Positions 23,030-36,000 of a DNA stretch of 64,000 nt are shown one piece after another; position 1 is the stretch's first letter; the number at the start of each line of letters is the position of its first letter. A program made the position numbers and the translations under genes. The notes under the pieces were generated by a model. That model was not told where the DNA came from and did not search any database. It saw nothing but the letters and a program-made list of their open reading frames with translations. This stretch comes from Dysidea avara. Taxonomy: Eukaryota; Porifera; Demospongiae; Dictyoceratida; Dysideidae. The stretch is from assembly GCF_963678975.1 (NCBI RefSeq), contig NC_089285.1, positions 10,774,694 through 10,838,693 on the forward strand, in the 5' to 3' direction.

Positions 23030-25975
23030 TCCATGGTGGTTTCTTTGTAACTGAACACTCTACAAGGTGACTTCTTCTAATTGCTCTCTCTACAGGGTGA
23101 ATTGTTTGTAGCTGAACGATCTACAAGGTAATTTCTTCTAGCTGATCTCTCTACAGGGCGATTTGTTTGTAGCTGAATTCTGTACAAGTGATTTGTTTGC
23201 AGCTGAGCTCTTTACAGAATAGTTTCTTTGTAGCTGAACTCTCTACAGGGTGATTTGTTTGTAGCTGAAATCCCTACAAGGTAACTTCTTCTAGCTGATC
23301 TCTCTACAGGGTGATTTGTTTGTAGCTGAACTCTCTACAGGTGATTTGTTTGTAGCTGAACTCTACAAGGCGATACTTCTAGGTGATTTCTCTACAGGAT
23401 TCCTTGTTTCTAACTGAACTCTCAACAGGGTGATCTGTTCATAGCTGAACTTTCTACTGGGTGATTTGTTTGCAGCTGAACTCTCTAAATGGTGGTTTCT
23501 TTGTAGCTGAACTCTCTACAATGTGACTTCTTCTAGCTGAACTCTCTACAAGGTGACTTGTTTCTAGCTGATCTCTCTACAGGGTGACTTGTTTCTAGCT
23601 GAACTCTCTACAGGTGATTTGTTTGTAGCTGAACTCTCTACATGGTGGTTTCGTTGTAGCTGAACTCTCTACAAGGTAACTTCTTCTAGCTTATCTTTTT
23701 CACTGCATATTTGTTTGTAGCTGAGTTCTCTACAGGGTGATTTGTTTGCAGCTGAACTCTCTACATGGGAGTTTCATTGTAGCTGAACTCTCTACAATGT
23801 GACTTCTTCTAGCTGAACTCTCTACAGGGTGACTTGTTTCTAGCTGAACTCTCTACAGGTGATTTGTTTGCAGCTGAACTCTCTACATGGTGGTTTCTTT
23901 GTAGCTGAACTCTCTACAAGGTAACTTCTTCTAGCCGATCTTTGTACAAGGTGATTGAGTTTTTTGCAGCTGAACTCTTTACATGGTGGTTGCTTTGTAG
24001 CTGAACTCTCTAAAAGGTGACTTCTTCTAGCTGAACTCTCTACAGGATGATTTGTTTGCAGCTGGATTCTCTACGTGGTAGTTTCTTTGTAGCTGAACTC
24101 TCTACAATGTGACTTCTTCTAGCTGAACTCTCTACAGGGTGACTTGTTTCTAGCTGATCTCTCTACAGGGTGACTTGTTTCTAGCTGAATTCTCTACAGG
24201 TGATTTGTTTGCAGCTGAACTCTCTACATGGTGGTTTCTTTGTAGCTGAACTCTCTACAAGGTAACTTCTTCTAGCTGATCTTTCTACAGGGTGATTTGT
24301 TTGTAGCTGAATTCTCTACAGGGTGATTTATTTGCAGCTTAACTCTCTACAAGGTGACTTCTTCTAGCTGAACTCTCTACAGAGTGATTGATTTTTTTTG
24401 CAGCTGAACTCTCTACATGGTGGTTTCTTTGTAACTTAACTCTCTACAGGGTGATTTGTTTGTAGCTGAACTTTCTACAGGGTGATCTGTTCATAGCTGA
24501 ACTCCCTATAAAGTAACTTCTTCTAGCTAATCTTTCTACAGGGCGATTTGTTTGTAGCTGAGTTCTCTACAGGGTGATTTGTTTGCAGCTGAACTCTACA
24601 TGGTAGCTTCTTTGTAGCTCTACAATGTTACTTCTTCTAGCTGAACTCTCTACAAGGTGACTTGTTTCTAGCTGATCTCTCTACAGGGTGACTTGTTTCT
24701 AGCTGAACTCTCTACAGGTGATTTGTTTGCAGCTGAACTCTCTACATGATTGTTTCTTTGTAGCTGAACTCTCTACAAGGTAATTTCTTCTAGCTGATCT
24801 CTCTACAGGCCGATTTGTTTGTAGCTGAACTCTCTACATGATGGTTTCTTTGTAGCTGAACTCTCTACAAGGTGATTTCTTCTATAGCTGATCTTTCTAC
24901 AGGGTGATTTGTTTGTAGTTAAACTCTCTACACGATAGATTCTTTGTAGCTGAACTCTCTACAAGGTGATTTCTTCTATAGCTGATCTTTCTACAGGGTG
25001 ATTTGTTTGTACCTGAACTATCTACATGATGGTTTCTTTGTAGCTGAACTCTCTACAAGGTAACTTCTTCTAGCTGATCTCTCTACAGGACAATTTGTTT
25101 GTACCTGAACTCTCACATGATTGTTTCTTTGAAGCTGAACTCTCTACGAGGTGATTTCTTCTAGCTGATCTTTCTACAGGGTGATTTGTTTGTAGCAGAA
25201 CTCTCTACAAGGAAACTTCTTCTAGCTGATCTCTCTACAGGGAGATTTGTTTGTAGCTGAACTCTCTATACATGATTTGTTTGCGGCTGAATTCTCTACA
25301 TGATGGTTTCTTTGTAGCTGAACTCTCTACAAGGTAACTTCTTCTAGCTGATCTCTTTACAGGGTGAATTGTTTGTAGCAGAACGATCTACAAGGTAACT
25401 TCTTCTTACTTATCTCTCTACAGGGTGATTTGTTTGTAGCTGAACTTTTTACAAGGAAACCTCTTTTAACTGAGCTCTGTACAGGGTGAATTGTTTGTAG
25501 CTGAACTATCTACAAGGTAACTTCTTCTAGCTGATCTCTCTACAGGATGATTTGTTTGTAGCTGAACTATCTACAAGGTAACTTCTTCTAGCTGATCTCT
25601 CTACAGGGTGATTTGTTTGTAGCTGAATTCTGTATAGGTGATTTGTTTGCAGCTGAGCTCTTTACAGAATGGTTTCTTTGTAGCTGAACTCTCTACAAGG
25701 TAACTTCTTCTAGCTGATGTATCTACAGGGTCACTAGTTTGTAGCTGAATTCTCTACATGGTGGTTTCTTTGTAACTGAACTATCTACAAGGTGACATCT
25801 TCTAGCTGATCTTTCAACAGGGTGATTTGTTTGTATTTGAACTCTCTACAAGAAATCTTCTTCTAACTGATGTTTTAACAGGGTGAATTGTTTGTAGCTG
25901 AACTCTCTACAGGGTGATTTGTTTGTAGCTGATCTCTATACAGGTTACTTATTTCTAACTGATCTCTTTAATTCT
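23030..25975 (+). repeat. Minisatellite array, ~30-bp unit, ~2.9 kb
   Basis: Tandem variants of AGCTGAACTCTCTACA followed by a variable 13-15 bp spacer, chiefly GGGTGATTTGTTTGT, AGGTAACTTCTTCT or TGGTGGTTTCTTTGT. The spacer types recur in a mixed order, giving a higher-order pattern. By length there are roughly 90-100 units. No coding frame is kept. Confidence 0.95.
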
Positions 25976-26830
25976 GTTCAGGGTGACTGCTCTATTAGGA
26001 TGACTGCTCTATTAGAGTATCTCGATCTCGCACTTGCTACACCAAGTTGGATTTCGTGTTATAACTCCGTGGATTTAAGTCTGATTCTTCTACACCATTG
26101 AAGAGCCTTTCTAAGATGATAGCTCCATCTGTACAGCGATTTTGAAAGCATTACCCCAAGCGGTTTACCTGGTAGGCGTGGCAAGCATAATAATAATAAT
26201 AATAATAAAATAAAAATATTAAAAATTAGCTAATCTCGATTGCGTAATTGTTACACACTGTTGATTTTTTCGCTGTATCTTCCTGGTTTTTAGCTCGATT
26301 TCTTTCAAACCACAAAAGGTTTGAGGTTCAATAGTTAACCTATTCACCCACCGATTTTCAGCTTCTTCCCATACGCGGTTTACCCTGTAGGCGTGACAAC
26401 ATATTGGTGTTATTTTTCGTGCATAATCGCTCATAACTCTTTGTCTGTTTATGGTATTCCAGCCAAAGTTGGTACCAAGATGCGCCTTTATACCCCCCTT
26501 CTGTGTGCCAAATTTCAAGGCAATCGGATAACGCGTTCGAGTTTTATAGCAGTTTTTGTAAGTGTGCGACAAGAAAAAGAAAAATAAGAAGAAGAAGAAG
26601 AAAAAAAAAACGAAGAAACTCAGCCAATTTTTGAAGTCGCATATCTCGGGAACGCGCGAAGCGATTTCGCTCAAATTTGGAATGTAGAGTGCTGCAGTTG
26701 GGGGGCATGTCCACAGCAAAAATCGTCTTGTTTCATCAAGGAAGCACAGAGCTACGGAGGTGCGAAAATTGCGTTTTCTTTCTTCCTGTCAATATACTCA
26801 CGGGTGTTACGCGCCGGCTTCTTGGGCCGC
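25976..26830. repeat. Degenerate dispersed repeat after the minisatellite
   Basis: Begins with two CTGCTCTATTAG motifs, then a near-duplicate GCGGTTTACC(C)TGTAGGCGTG unit (26160 and 26383), an (AAT)n tract, and a GAAGAAGAAG-rich stretch near 26580-26600. ORFs crossing it are low complexity. It looks like a decayed transposon, class unknown. Confidence 0.55.
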
Positions 26831-27381
26831 ACGACACACTACCGTGTGTCTTGATATCACCTGATTAGAAAATGAGTTAGATTATAGTTCATGTGTAATT
26901 TAAAGTTGTGGCCTCTAGTTGATGAGTAAGTGGCAGAAGTAGAGAGCTAGCTATAACTTGTGCAGTGCATGGTCAAGTAGTGATTTGTACTGAAGCTAGA
27001 CTACACATACCAAACTTCGTAAGCTGCTGTTGCACAACACTATTACACATAGAATTTTCTGTGTGATGGTGTGCAACATTTTATTACAGCGAATCTATAA
27101 AGAATTGGTTCTTTGTTACAGCTGATCAGTTGCAAAACATTATATCCAAACCAGCAAACAAGCCATTGTTTGAGATGTGTATACAAACAAATCACCAGAC
27201 ACATATTTCAATGACCGCTTTACTCAGTAATGTACTCTTCTTATTTTAATAGATATCCAAATTAGCAAAAACAGTTATATAATATGTATACATTATAAAA
27301 AATAATCAGAACATATACAAAAGCATAAAACAATAATAAATTGCAAATTAGTGGCAATTACAAACAGCACTAATGCTATAG

Positions 27382-27700
27382 TTAAAGATCTATCATTGGT
27401 TCATCATCATCGTCAGTATCAATATCCCTGTTTGTTGGAGAAGGGCTGGCACTACTAATAGTGACAATTTCAGAATCTGAATCATTGTTAACCCTACTGT
27501 AGCTTAGTCCATCACGTGTAGCAAGCTGACGATTACTTTTTAGTAGGTGACGGTTCCTCTTGTAAGCAAATGCAATGATGGCAAGGAATATGATATTAAA
27601 CAAGATTGAAATGAAGACACAAACAACAAGGAGCCATGGACTACTGTTATCTGTGTCAGATTTATGATTTTCAGAGGATGATGACGTCTGCTGTACCATC
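27382..27700 (-). CDS. Receptor exon 36: transmembrane helix and cytoplasmic tail
   Basis: After a Ser/Asp-rich linker, WLLVVCVFISILFNIIFLA begins a single TM helix, followed by the stop-transfer YKRNR. The ~60-residue tail has candidate sorting signals: HLL near the membrane, YSRV (a YxxPhi motif) and a terminal acidic cluster DDDDEPMIDL that resembles the acidic C-terminal part of SorLA, which binds trafficking adaptors. Stop codon at 27382-27384. Confidence 0.88.
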
Positions 27701-30700
27701 CTGAAGTGACACATAGCAGATGTAACATAATACATTACAATGCATAAAGTACACTCACTCTACACTTGTAACTTACTCGATGCTTGTGGCTGTGTGTTGT
27801 AGGACAGTAATGTCTGTAGGATCAACTTCATTCAGTTGATTAATCACCACTTGAGCTGTGTTCTCTGTAAAAGTGAAAAGAATAGTAAATAAGGCATAAG
27901 TATATCTATAAATTCTTTCATTTTTTACTATAACTCTAAAAAATTATAGTCCCTGGATGACTAGTATTAAAAATTACAGAGCTGTAAGTCATTAGTGCAA
28001 GTGACCACTCTCCTAAACACTAATAACTACATGAAGACACAAGAACAACTAGCTACAACTCCACATACAACGAATATACTTACTTGTAGGAAATATTATG
28101 ATGAAAGATACTACAATATTTGTTTTATTCTGAGAAACATGAACGCCAGTCAGCATATTCCTGTACAATATCCACACGTAGTGTACTAATCAACAGTGCT
28201 AACACTAAGTGAGTGTTACTATGCCCTGGACTGGACACTGGACTGAGCTTCTTATTTACACACATGCAAAACAATCCTCATGCTCCTTGGAACTGGGTGT
28301 ATACAAAACAATTGGTACTAATATGTTGTACAGTACTAACATTCAATCATTTTACTGTACATGTACATGGACAGCCATGGGAAGGAATACTTTTCAAGAA
28401 TGAGAAAAAAGGAATTTGCAGTGAAGTTTAAAGAACCCTTTCAAATGTAATGTAACTTCCCTGACTGGATCGGTATAGTCTCACATGTTATTAGGAAGAA
28501 TGTCAACAAAAATTGAGCCCAGTAATTCAGTCCAGTAGTTCAGTACAGTGAATGGTAACACCCATAGTAAGTGCAGTAAAGTAATATTATACTAGATAAC
28601 TACATCTCATAGTTACAATGTACAGATATAAATGCTTTATTTACACTTACTGATCAACATTGAGGACGTCTGAAACTCTTTTCAACAAAAATTTAGTGAA
28701 CTGAGACACTTGATTATCTATGGAAATTGTCGGCTCAAGGAAATTGCTGAAGGTCACCTTTACTTTAACTGTTGATCCAGAAACTGGTGAAAACACAAAT
28801 GAAATAACTGATTTATCAATGGAAAAACAGAAGTTATACAGATAAAACTTGTCAGGGGTGTAGCTAGCCTTCAGGGTTACCCTGGCACTAGGTACAGCAG
28901 TCCCCATGCAAAAAGTAAAAAAATGCGAGCCCATCTCTGTGGACTCCTTATTACACATTTGCTTTTGAAAAATTGTTTTAAAGTGTGTACGTGCTACCAC
29001 ACTGCTGTTTATGCAGCTAAGCTATTAATATTACTGCATGAATATTATAGAAACAACTGACTTAAGTTAATGCTCCAGCCTCATTAAAGACTTGCTTTTT
29101 CTCTCATTGTACCTGTATACAACTTTTCTTTAGGCATACTTCATATATCCAACACTAATATTTTGGTCTTGCTTCCCAAATCCTCGACGATAACATGACT
29201 GTCGACAGCTCTTCCCACCATGACCTGGAAAACGACAGTAGCCACCACGACTTTTGTTGGTTTTTTTATCGGTCTACCATTACATGCAGTACTGTTTTCA
29301 ACTAAGAAAGTTCACCAAAATTGTGTGTGCTCAATCCACGACTGCTCAAATTCAAAATGTGATCACGTGATGCTGTGCATTATATAGAACTTTACTTAAA
29401 GGAATTTGATGATAGCAACTGCTCAAAAGTGTCACAGATGTGCAAAAAAGAGCAAATATGTATTAATTCGTTTTAGTAGGGGTGCGCCAGGGCGGGCGCT
29501 GCAGTTTACTATGCTCGCAGCCGGGCACCAGCAGTGATTACCTGGGCATGTGCCCGGGCAGGCCCAGGTGTAGCTACGCCTCTGAAACTTGTGAATTTAA
29601 AAACAACTTACCATGATTACTGAGTGAGGAACGTTAAATTCAAGTGTGAAGTAATGTACTGTATTTCCTAGCTCGTATAAAAGCCGCATTCAATTAAATG
29701 CCTGTCTCGATTACAAGCTGGGGGGTTTCCAGCACCTCAGGAAAATAAATAATAGAGTTGTGCACCTACAAAATTTTAATCATGAGTTTATTGGTCACCA
29801 ATAATTGACGATAATCAGTTAATTGGTACAAATAAATTCCACTATTCTTAAAACAATAAAATTAATATTTCTTTATGTATGGAGTACATGTGCTTGTGTG
29901 ATTGACATTAAATTCTTATTGACTTAAGTGGGTGACTATTGATGCATAACAAAAATTTAATGCCTGGTATCAAATAGAGGCCCTTGAGTCTACTGTATGG
30001 CTTGAATTGCTTCCCTTGTTGCTGCTACTTCTGAGGGATGAGTTCCACGTGCATGCAGACATGTATGATACAATTATTTTCCAATCATTTTAAATCTTGA
30101 CGGCACTTTGTATAATCAACACACTGTATCTATACTTACCAGTACAGTAATCTCGTTCTACCACCACCTGAATTCGATTAAATGCTGGGCGTTGGTTGGA
30201 CCAATTCAAAATAAATTTCCGATCTCAAACAAAGGCGTTATTCGTTTATAGGCCGGGTCAAAAATGCTGGGAAGGAAATAAAAGCTTGGGCTTTTATATG
30301 AGGATTACAGTAATTCAAAAAGGAAGGTTGCCTTCTCTTGCAGGTATAATAGTACTTTGCCCATTTGCTGAAATAGGGGTTGAACATGCACTAGTAAAGC
30401 AACAAATGTAGGCAACCTCCCTTGTTCAGCATTTCATGCTCTTTATGGACCTTATACCTGAATATATACTCCTTGAATTTTCTTTGTGATATTTCATGAA
30501 CAATGAACTTGTGCATATCACATCAAAGAAAAGAATGATGTTGATATTTTTGACCAAACCTTCACGACCCCTACTACCATACTGTACGTATATAGCATGA
30601 TAGTACTGTATAGTAGTGATTATAAAAGCTATCCCCATCTTTCCTTCACAATAACTTGAGTAAGCTCAAACATGCATTCAGGGTTACCTGAAAACAGTTT

Positions 30701-32001
30701 CAACAAGTTTCTAATAAATATATATTTAGCTGTAATTTTCTCCTGGCACACATTATGGACTTCCTATTCCTTTCTCCACTAATGACTCATGAATATAGTG
30801 CACCAATGGCTTCTTGTGGTAGTGTTTATAATCTGTAATTTTAATACTGCGCCTGACCCCAATCCTTTCCAACAAGTTTTTAGGACATCATTTATTTATT
30901 TAGCTGAATTACCTACTAACTGACTGACTGGTTGACTGATGCCCATAGCTTGACTATGGTTAATGCTATAAGTTCGGATTCTTCACTATTCAATATCACT
31001 TCAGCCCTACATGTGCCTTTTCGTCTGGTACAATGCATACGTTATGGACTTACCTTTGTCCTCCTTTTAGTCCCATTTCTTTTCTCCACTACCACGTAGG
31101 TGTTCAATTGTAGTAACATGGTTTCACGGTAATGTGACTTCAGTGCAGCTAGCTGTCATGAAATTCATCTGTAATTCTGTTTGATTACAGCCTTCTATAC
31201 TGGTTCTGTTCAGCTTTCATTTCTCACATATACACAGGCTACTTTTAGCGTAAGCCATTTTGCTGATGTGGGTGCAGAAAGACAAGCAAATATACAAGCA
31301 GACATGCATACAAACACACACCTTTTCCGGAAGTAAACCAGGCACGTGCCCACAGCCTGGTTGAAAAAGCAAAAAAAAACAAACAAAAAAACCAAAAAAA
31401 ACAAGAGAGGTCCTGAGTGGATATTTAATTCCTACATATAAAATAGGAGGCAAATGTCCACTAGAATAGCTGCAGGTGTAGATGACCTCTCTTGTTTCCC
31501 CTACACTAGGATAACGTGTTGATAATAAGATGGTAAGAGAGAATTGTCTTATATTTGATGTGGTAATACATACATGTATGATACAAATATAACAATAACA
31601 ACAGCACACAAACAAATACACTTCTCACCATTGGCAGTGTTAAACTGGACTGGTGCACTACAGTATGGTCCAGTGGCAGCGTCATTATGTGCTCTTACAC
31701 TGAAGGTGTATTTAGTTGATGGACGCAGCAATGTTAGTGTTAGATTAGTGGTGTTGGTGAAGTAGTGTGGAACAAGCTCCCCAAGTGGATCAGAATACAA
31801 CACCACCTATGTATGTATAAACATACACAAATGCAGTAAACTGTAGATATTGAGAATGTATGCAACGAGGATACATACCACTAATACCAAATCGCACTTA
31901 TTGTATTCATTATGTGCATGTACGTAGGTGTGTGTGTGTTAGGGATCTATTATTTATTTCAGCACTGGTGTGTGTATGTGTATGTGTGTGTGCGTGTGCG
32001 C

Positions 32002-32035
<34 letters not shown>

Positions 32036-32915
32036 GTGTGTGGGTGTGTGTATGGGTGCCTGTATAGATATTATACAATGGAAGATACAACATGTATACA
32101 AAAGAGTGAGAAGACTTAAGTACACATTTCTTAAGTACACATTTGGCTATTCAAAGATTTTCTACAAACATAATATATCTGCACAATTGACACCTTTCTA
32201 TCTACTACATGCATGCGTACCTCATACTGTGTGATTTTCCCATTACTATTAACAGGTGGCAGCCATGATATCTCAGCTGTGGTGTTACCAGAATCAGGGT
32301 GCAGGTGACATAGTGGAGCTTCAGGAACTACAAACACACACACACGTACAAGCTATTGCAAGCATGAGGCAGGAATACTGTAATGTACATACACATGTAG
32401 TAGTATACAGCATCAAAATTGTTCCAATACTACACATTTCAAATAATGTATGTATAAGTCTTATGTACCACTGTTACAACTAATTTACCACCTAACAACC
32501 TGAATACATTGTTACTTGAGAGATGTCTCTATATCCTACATCATGTCTATTATGGTACTTACTATATCAAGTATGTACCCAGGTGTTGACTTAATAAGAA
32601 TATTGCAGTATATGTATTGTACACATACTGGGATATGTAGCTACATGTAGTACTGAGTATACATCAATACAACAATTTCTTTCTTTGTAATACAGGCAAA
32701 TAGCATAGTACTCACTTCCTTCCTTGGTACTTCCAGTCATCCAGTGTGTAGAATAAACATGTCCGTTAGGATGAATGGCAGACACAGTGAAGTTGTACTG
32801 TTCATATGACTTTAGTCCATACAGTGTTACTGAATACAAGTAGGGTGGGAGAATTGCCTTTAGTGAATGAGACTTCTAAAAGTATATGAAACAGTAGTAG
32901 GATAATAATTTGAGC

Positions 32916-33008
<93 letters not shown>

Positions 33009-36000
33009 TCTTCTATGGTAAATTTTGTGATATTACCATTGGGACTAACAGGAGGTCTCCAGCTCAGTTTAATACTGGTATCTGATAACGGCTCCAAAAC
33101 TACCGTATTTGGGGCCTCTGGCACTGTAGTACAGCAAATAATCAGTAAAAAACCATGACAACTAATTAATCATTTATTTATTTTATTTATTGAACAACAA
33201 ACACTCTAGGGACCTGCAAGGAGGCTAACAGTGAGCCTGTGAAGCAGGATTGTAACTGAAAATCAAGCACACATCATATTCCACAAAGCACAAGCAGGAG
33301 CTACAATCATTAGAACAATCATGGCTACCAACCATATTGAAAAGTTTCAAATGCTTCACTTCTAGAAGCATTACTCTTTCGTGGTCCAATAATTGATTTA
33401 ACTTCATAATAATATCGTCCACCAGCCTTAAGACCACAGTACTGGTAGTGTGTATCATTAACATTCTCATCAAAAATGATAACTGTACTGTGTGCTAACT
33501 GCTGTATCTCTTTCACTATAACTTCATATTGCTGTGGGGAGAAAGAATAATGTTGCATGCATTAATGCATAGCTATTTTTGCAAACACATTTACGTACAG
33601 GAAACAGTTGCATACAAAATACTATCAGTTGCAATTAAGTTACTAGCTCATGTCTTTCTTTAATACCTGCTTTATTCATTACACAGAAGGTATGGAAGTG
33701 TTGTGGTACTGCTCAAACGCAATATTGTCTTGCAAGAGTGCAAGCGATTAAAAAAAAAAACTTGCTAATTAAAAGGCAAGGTATCCATTTCACCCGTGAG
33801 TATTCATCCCTTTTCATTTGGGATGAATACTCACAAGTGAAATGGGTGCCATGTCCTTTAATTAGCAAGATTTTAATTGCTCACATTCTTGCAAGACGAC
33901 ATTGCGGTACCGTATATGAGAATATATATATACAAAGTAAGACTAACATCAACATCTTGGATATTGCTGTTAATATCTAATGGTGGACTCCACATCATAT
34001 CAGCACAACTGCTGTTCATCACTCTGGATGTTGGGTATCTTGGGGAGTTGGGGTCTAATGGAACATACATGTTTACACACATGGATGATTGCATACAAAC
34101 ATACATTATTACTACACACCAATGGTTGTATACTTACTGTATTGCCTCGAATTACGGCCAGTCTCGTATAAATGCCTGGTCCCGTTTAGTCGCCAGGGGT
34201 ATACAGTATCATAACAAAAATAAACGCCGGGTCTCGAATAAATGTCTAGTGCAGTCATTATTTTTAACAATTCCGTGCATTGTTATAAACGATGAAGTGA
34301 AGAACGTTTTATAGAGTTTCCTGTAAGCTTGAATCTGAAATATGCTGAGGGAAACATCAAGGAGACTACAACACCAAGGCATGAAGTTGACTCGTGAATG
34401 CTGATCAGGTATATAAACGCTGATCACGTATAGTCACCAGTCTCGTTTAGTAGCTGGGGTAAAAAGTTGCTTGAAAGAAATAAACACCCGGGCGATAATT
34501 CATTACAATACGGTAAATGAGATACAGTTCATATTCTGAGTGTGTACATGGGTCCATGTTGAACATAGCTTAGATAATATCATACTAACTCTCCCAACAT
34601 AACAAATGTGCACACTTCAGAGTTAAGAGCATACATGTAGGGAGTAGACACATGTGCTATACACGTACACATGTATGTCTTTCAGTTTGAGTGTATCGGG
34701 TAGTCTTGAGAGTTCTCCATTAAGGCTGGAGACTCACAATAGCTCCACCACCACCCATGGTCTTATGCTTGTGTTACAGATACAGTTATGGAACGTTCCT
34801 TTAAAATCATGGCTACAGACCACCAGTAGTTAGTTTACAATAGACTAAAGTAAATTCACACTACAGTTGGCTGCAGTCATGGTGAAAATTTCCTTTTAGC
34901 ATTCCCAAGCTGTACTACATACATATAAATCTTAAAACTGCATAATTCCATGTGCATACTTCAACAACAATGTTTTGGTCACATATGACACTACAGTACT
35001 AGTGTATTGTAGGAGAGTTTACAACAAAATGTTAAACTAAATTATACTATCTAACTTTCTTGCTACATGCATACTATGTAGAACACTAAGGTGCTTACTA
35101 TCTTGACTGACGTAAGTTGAAACAAGCACTGATGGAATACTGTTCAAACTGTGTCCATCAACATCTCTAACTACTGCTATCACCTGTAAGAATGTAAGAT
35201 AATACAACCGAATGAAATGATTGAATACTGTGCAAATTTTGTCTGTATGTCATGTACACACACATGTACACACCACAACACACGCATGTAATATATGTAC
35301 TAATACCATACCTGTTTCACAGCCCATACAAAAGTCTCAATAGTAGCAGTGAAATTTATCCCGTATTTCACTGACAGCAGTGAAAAGTTGTAATTGCGAT
35401 TTCATTGGCTATAATTTATGTAACAGTATTATGTAATTAGTGTTTAGCGCCTGAATCCGTTACGTTAGCAACGCTAGTTCAATGGCTTTTAATATTCCAG
35501 AAGATTTCTTTTCTGACGAAATATTGCAGTTTTTTAATGACAGTGACATTATAGGTACTGATACATTCTCAGAAGAACTTACGGCACCTGAAGTCGATGC
35601 AAGCTCCAGCTCGAGCTCCAGTGTGTTCGCTTCAACAACGGAAAAGGAGATACAAGGTCTACTCGAGAAAAACAAGAATGGAAACACCATAAAGTCTACA
35701 GCCACGTGGGTAAAGAGGTTTGAAAAGTGGAAGAAGGAAAAGTGTGTATCTGTAGATTTGCCAAATATTTCTGCGCTGAATTTGAACGTTGTTTTACAGC
35801 AGTATTTTGCTGAAATTCGCAATGAAAAGGGAGAAGAATACGCACCCGACAGCTTAAGAACAATGCTTTCAGCAATGCACAGATATATAAAAGGTACTGG
35901 ATACAGTCACAACATTCTTACAGCACCAGAATTTGCTAGTGCCAGGGAGGTACTCAATGGAAAAGCTATTGCATTACGCGAAAGTGGGAAAGAAAAGCGA

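Noticed and set aside
26219..26719. 166-codon minus-strand ORF with a Phe-rich stretch
   Set aside because: The Phe run is the GAA/AAG-rich repeat read in reverse; the rest lies in a degenerate dispersed repeat.
28437..28464. A 28-bp microexon between receptor exons 33 and 34
   Set aside because: It keeps phase but has a weak donor and falls inside a MITE; moving the exon 34 acceptor to 28161 gives a continuous frame without it.
32876..33158. ORFs rich in HTHT or VCVC
   Set aside because: Mostly (CA)n translation; only the exon 29 part on the minus strand is real coding sequence.
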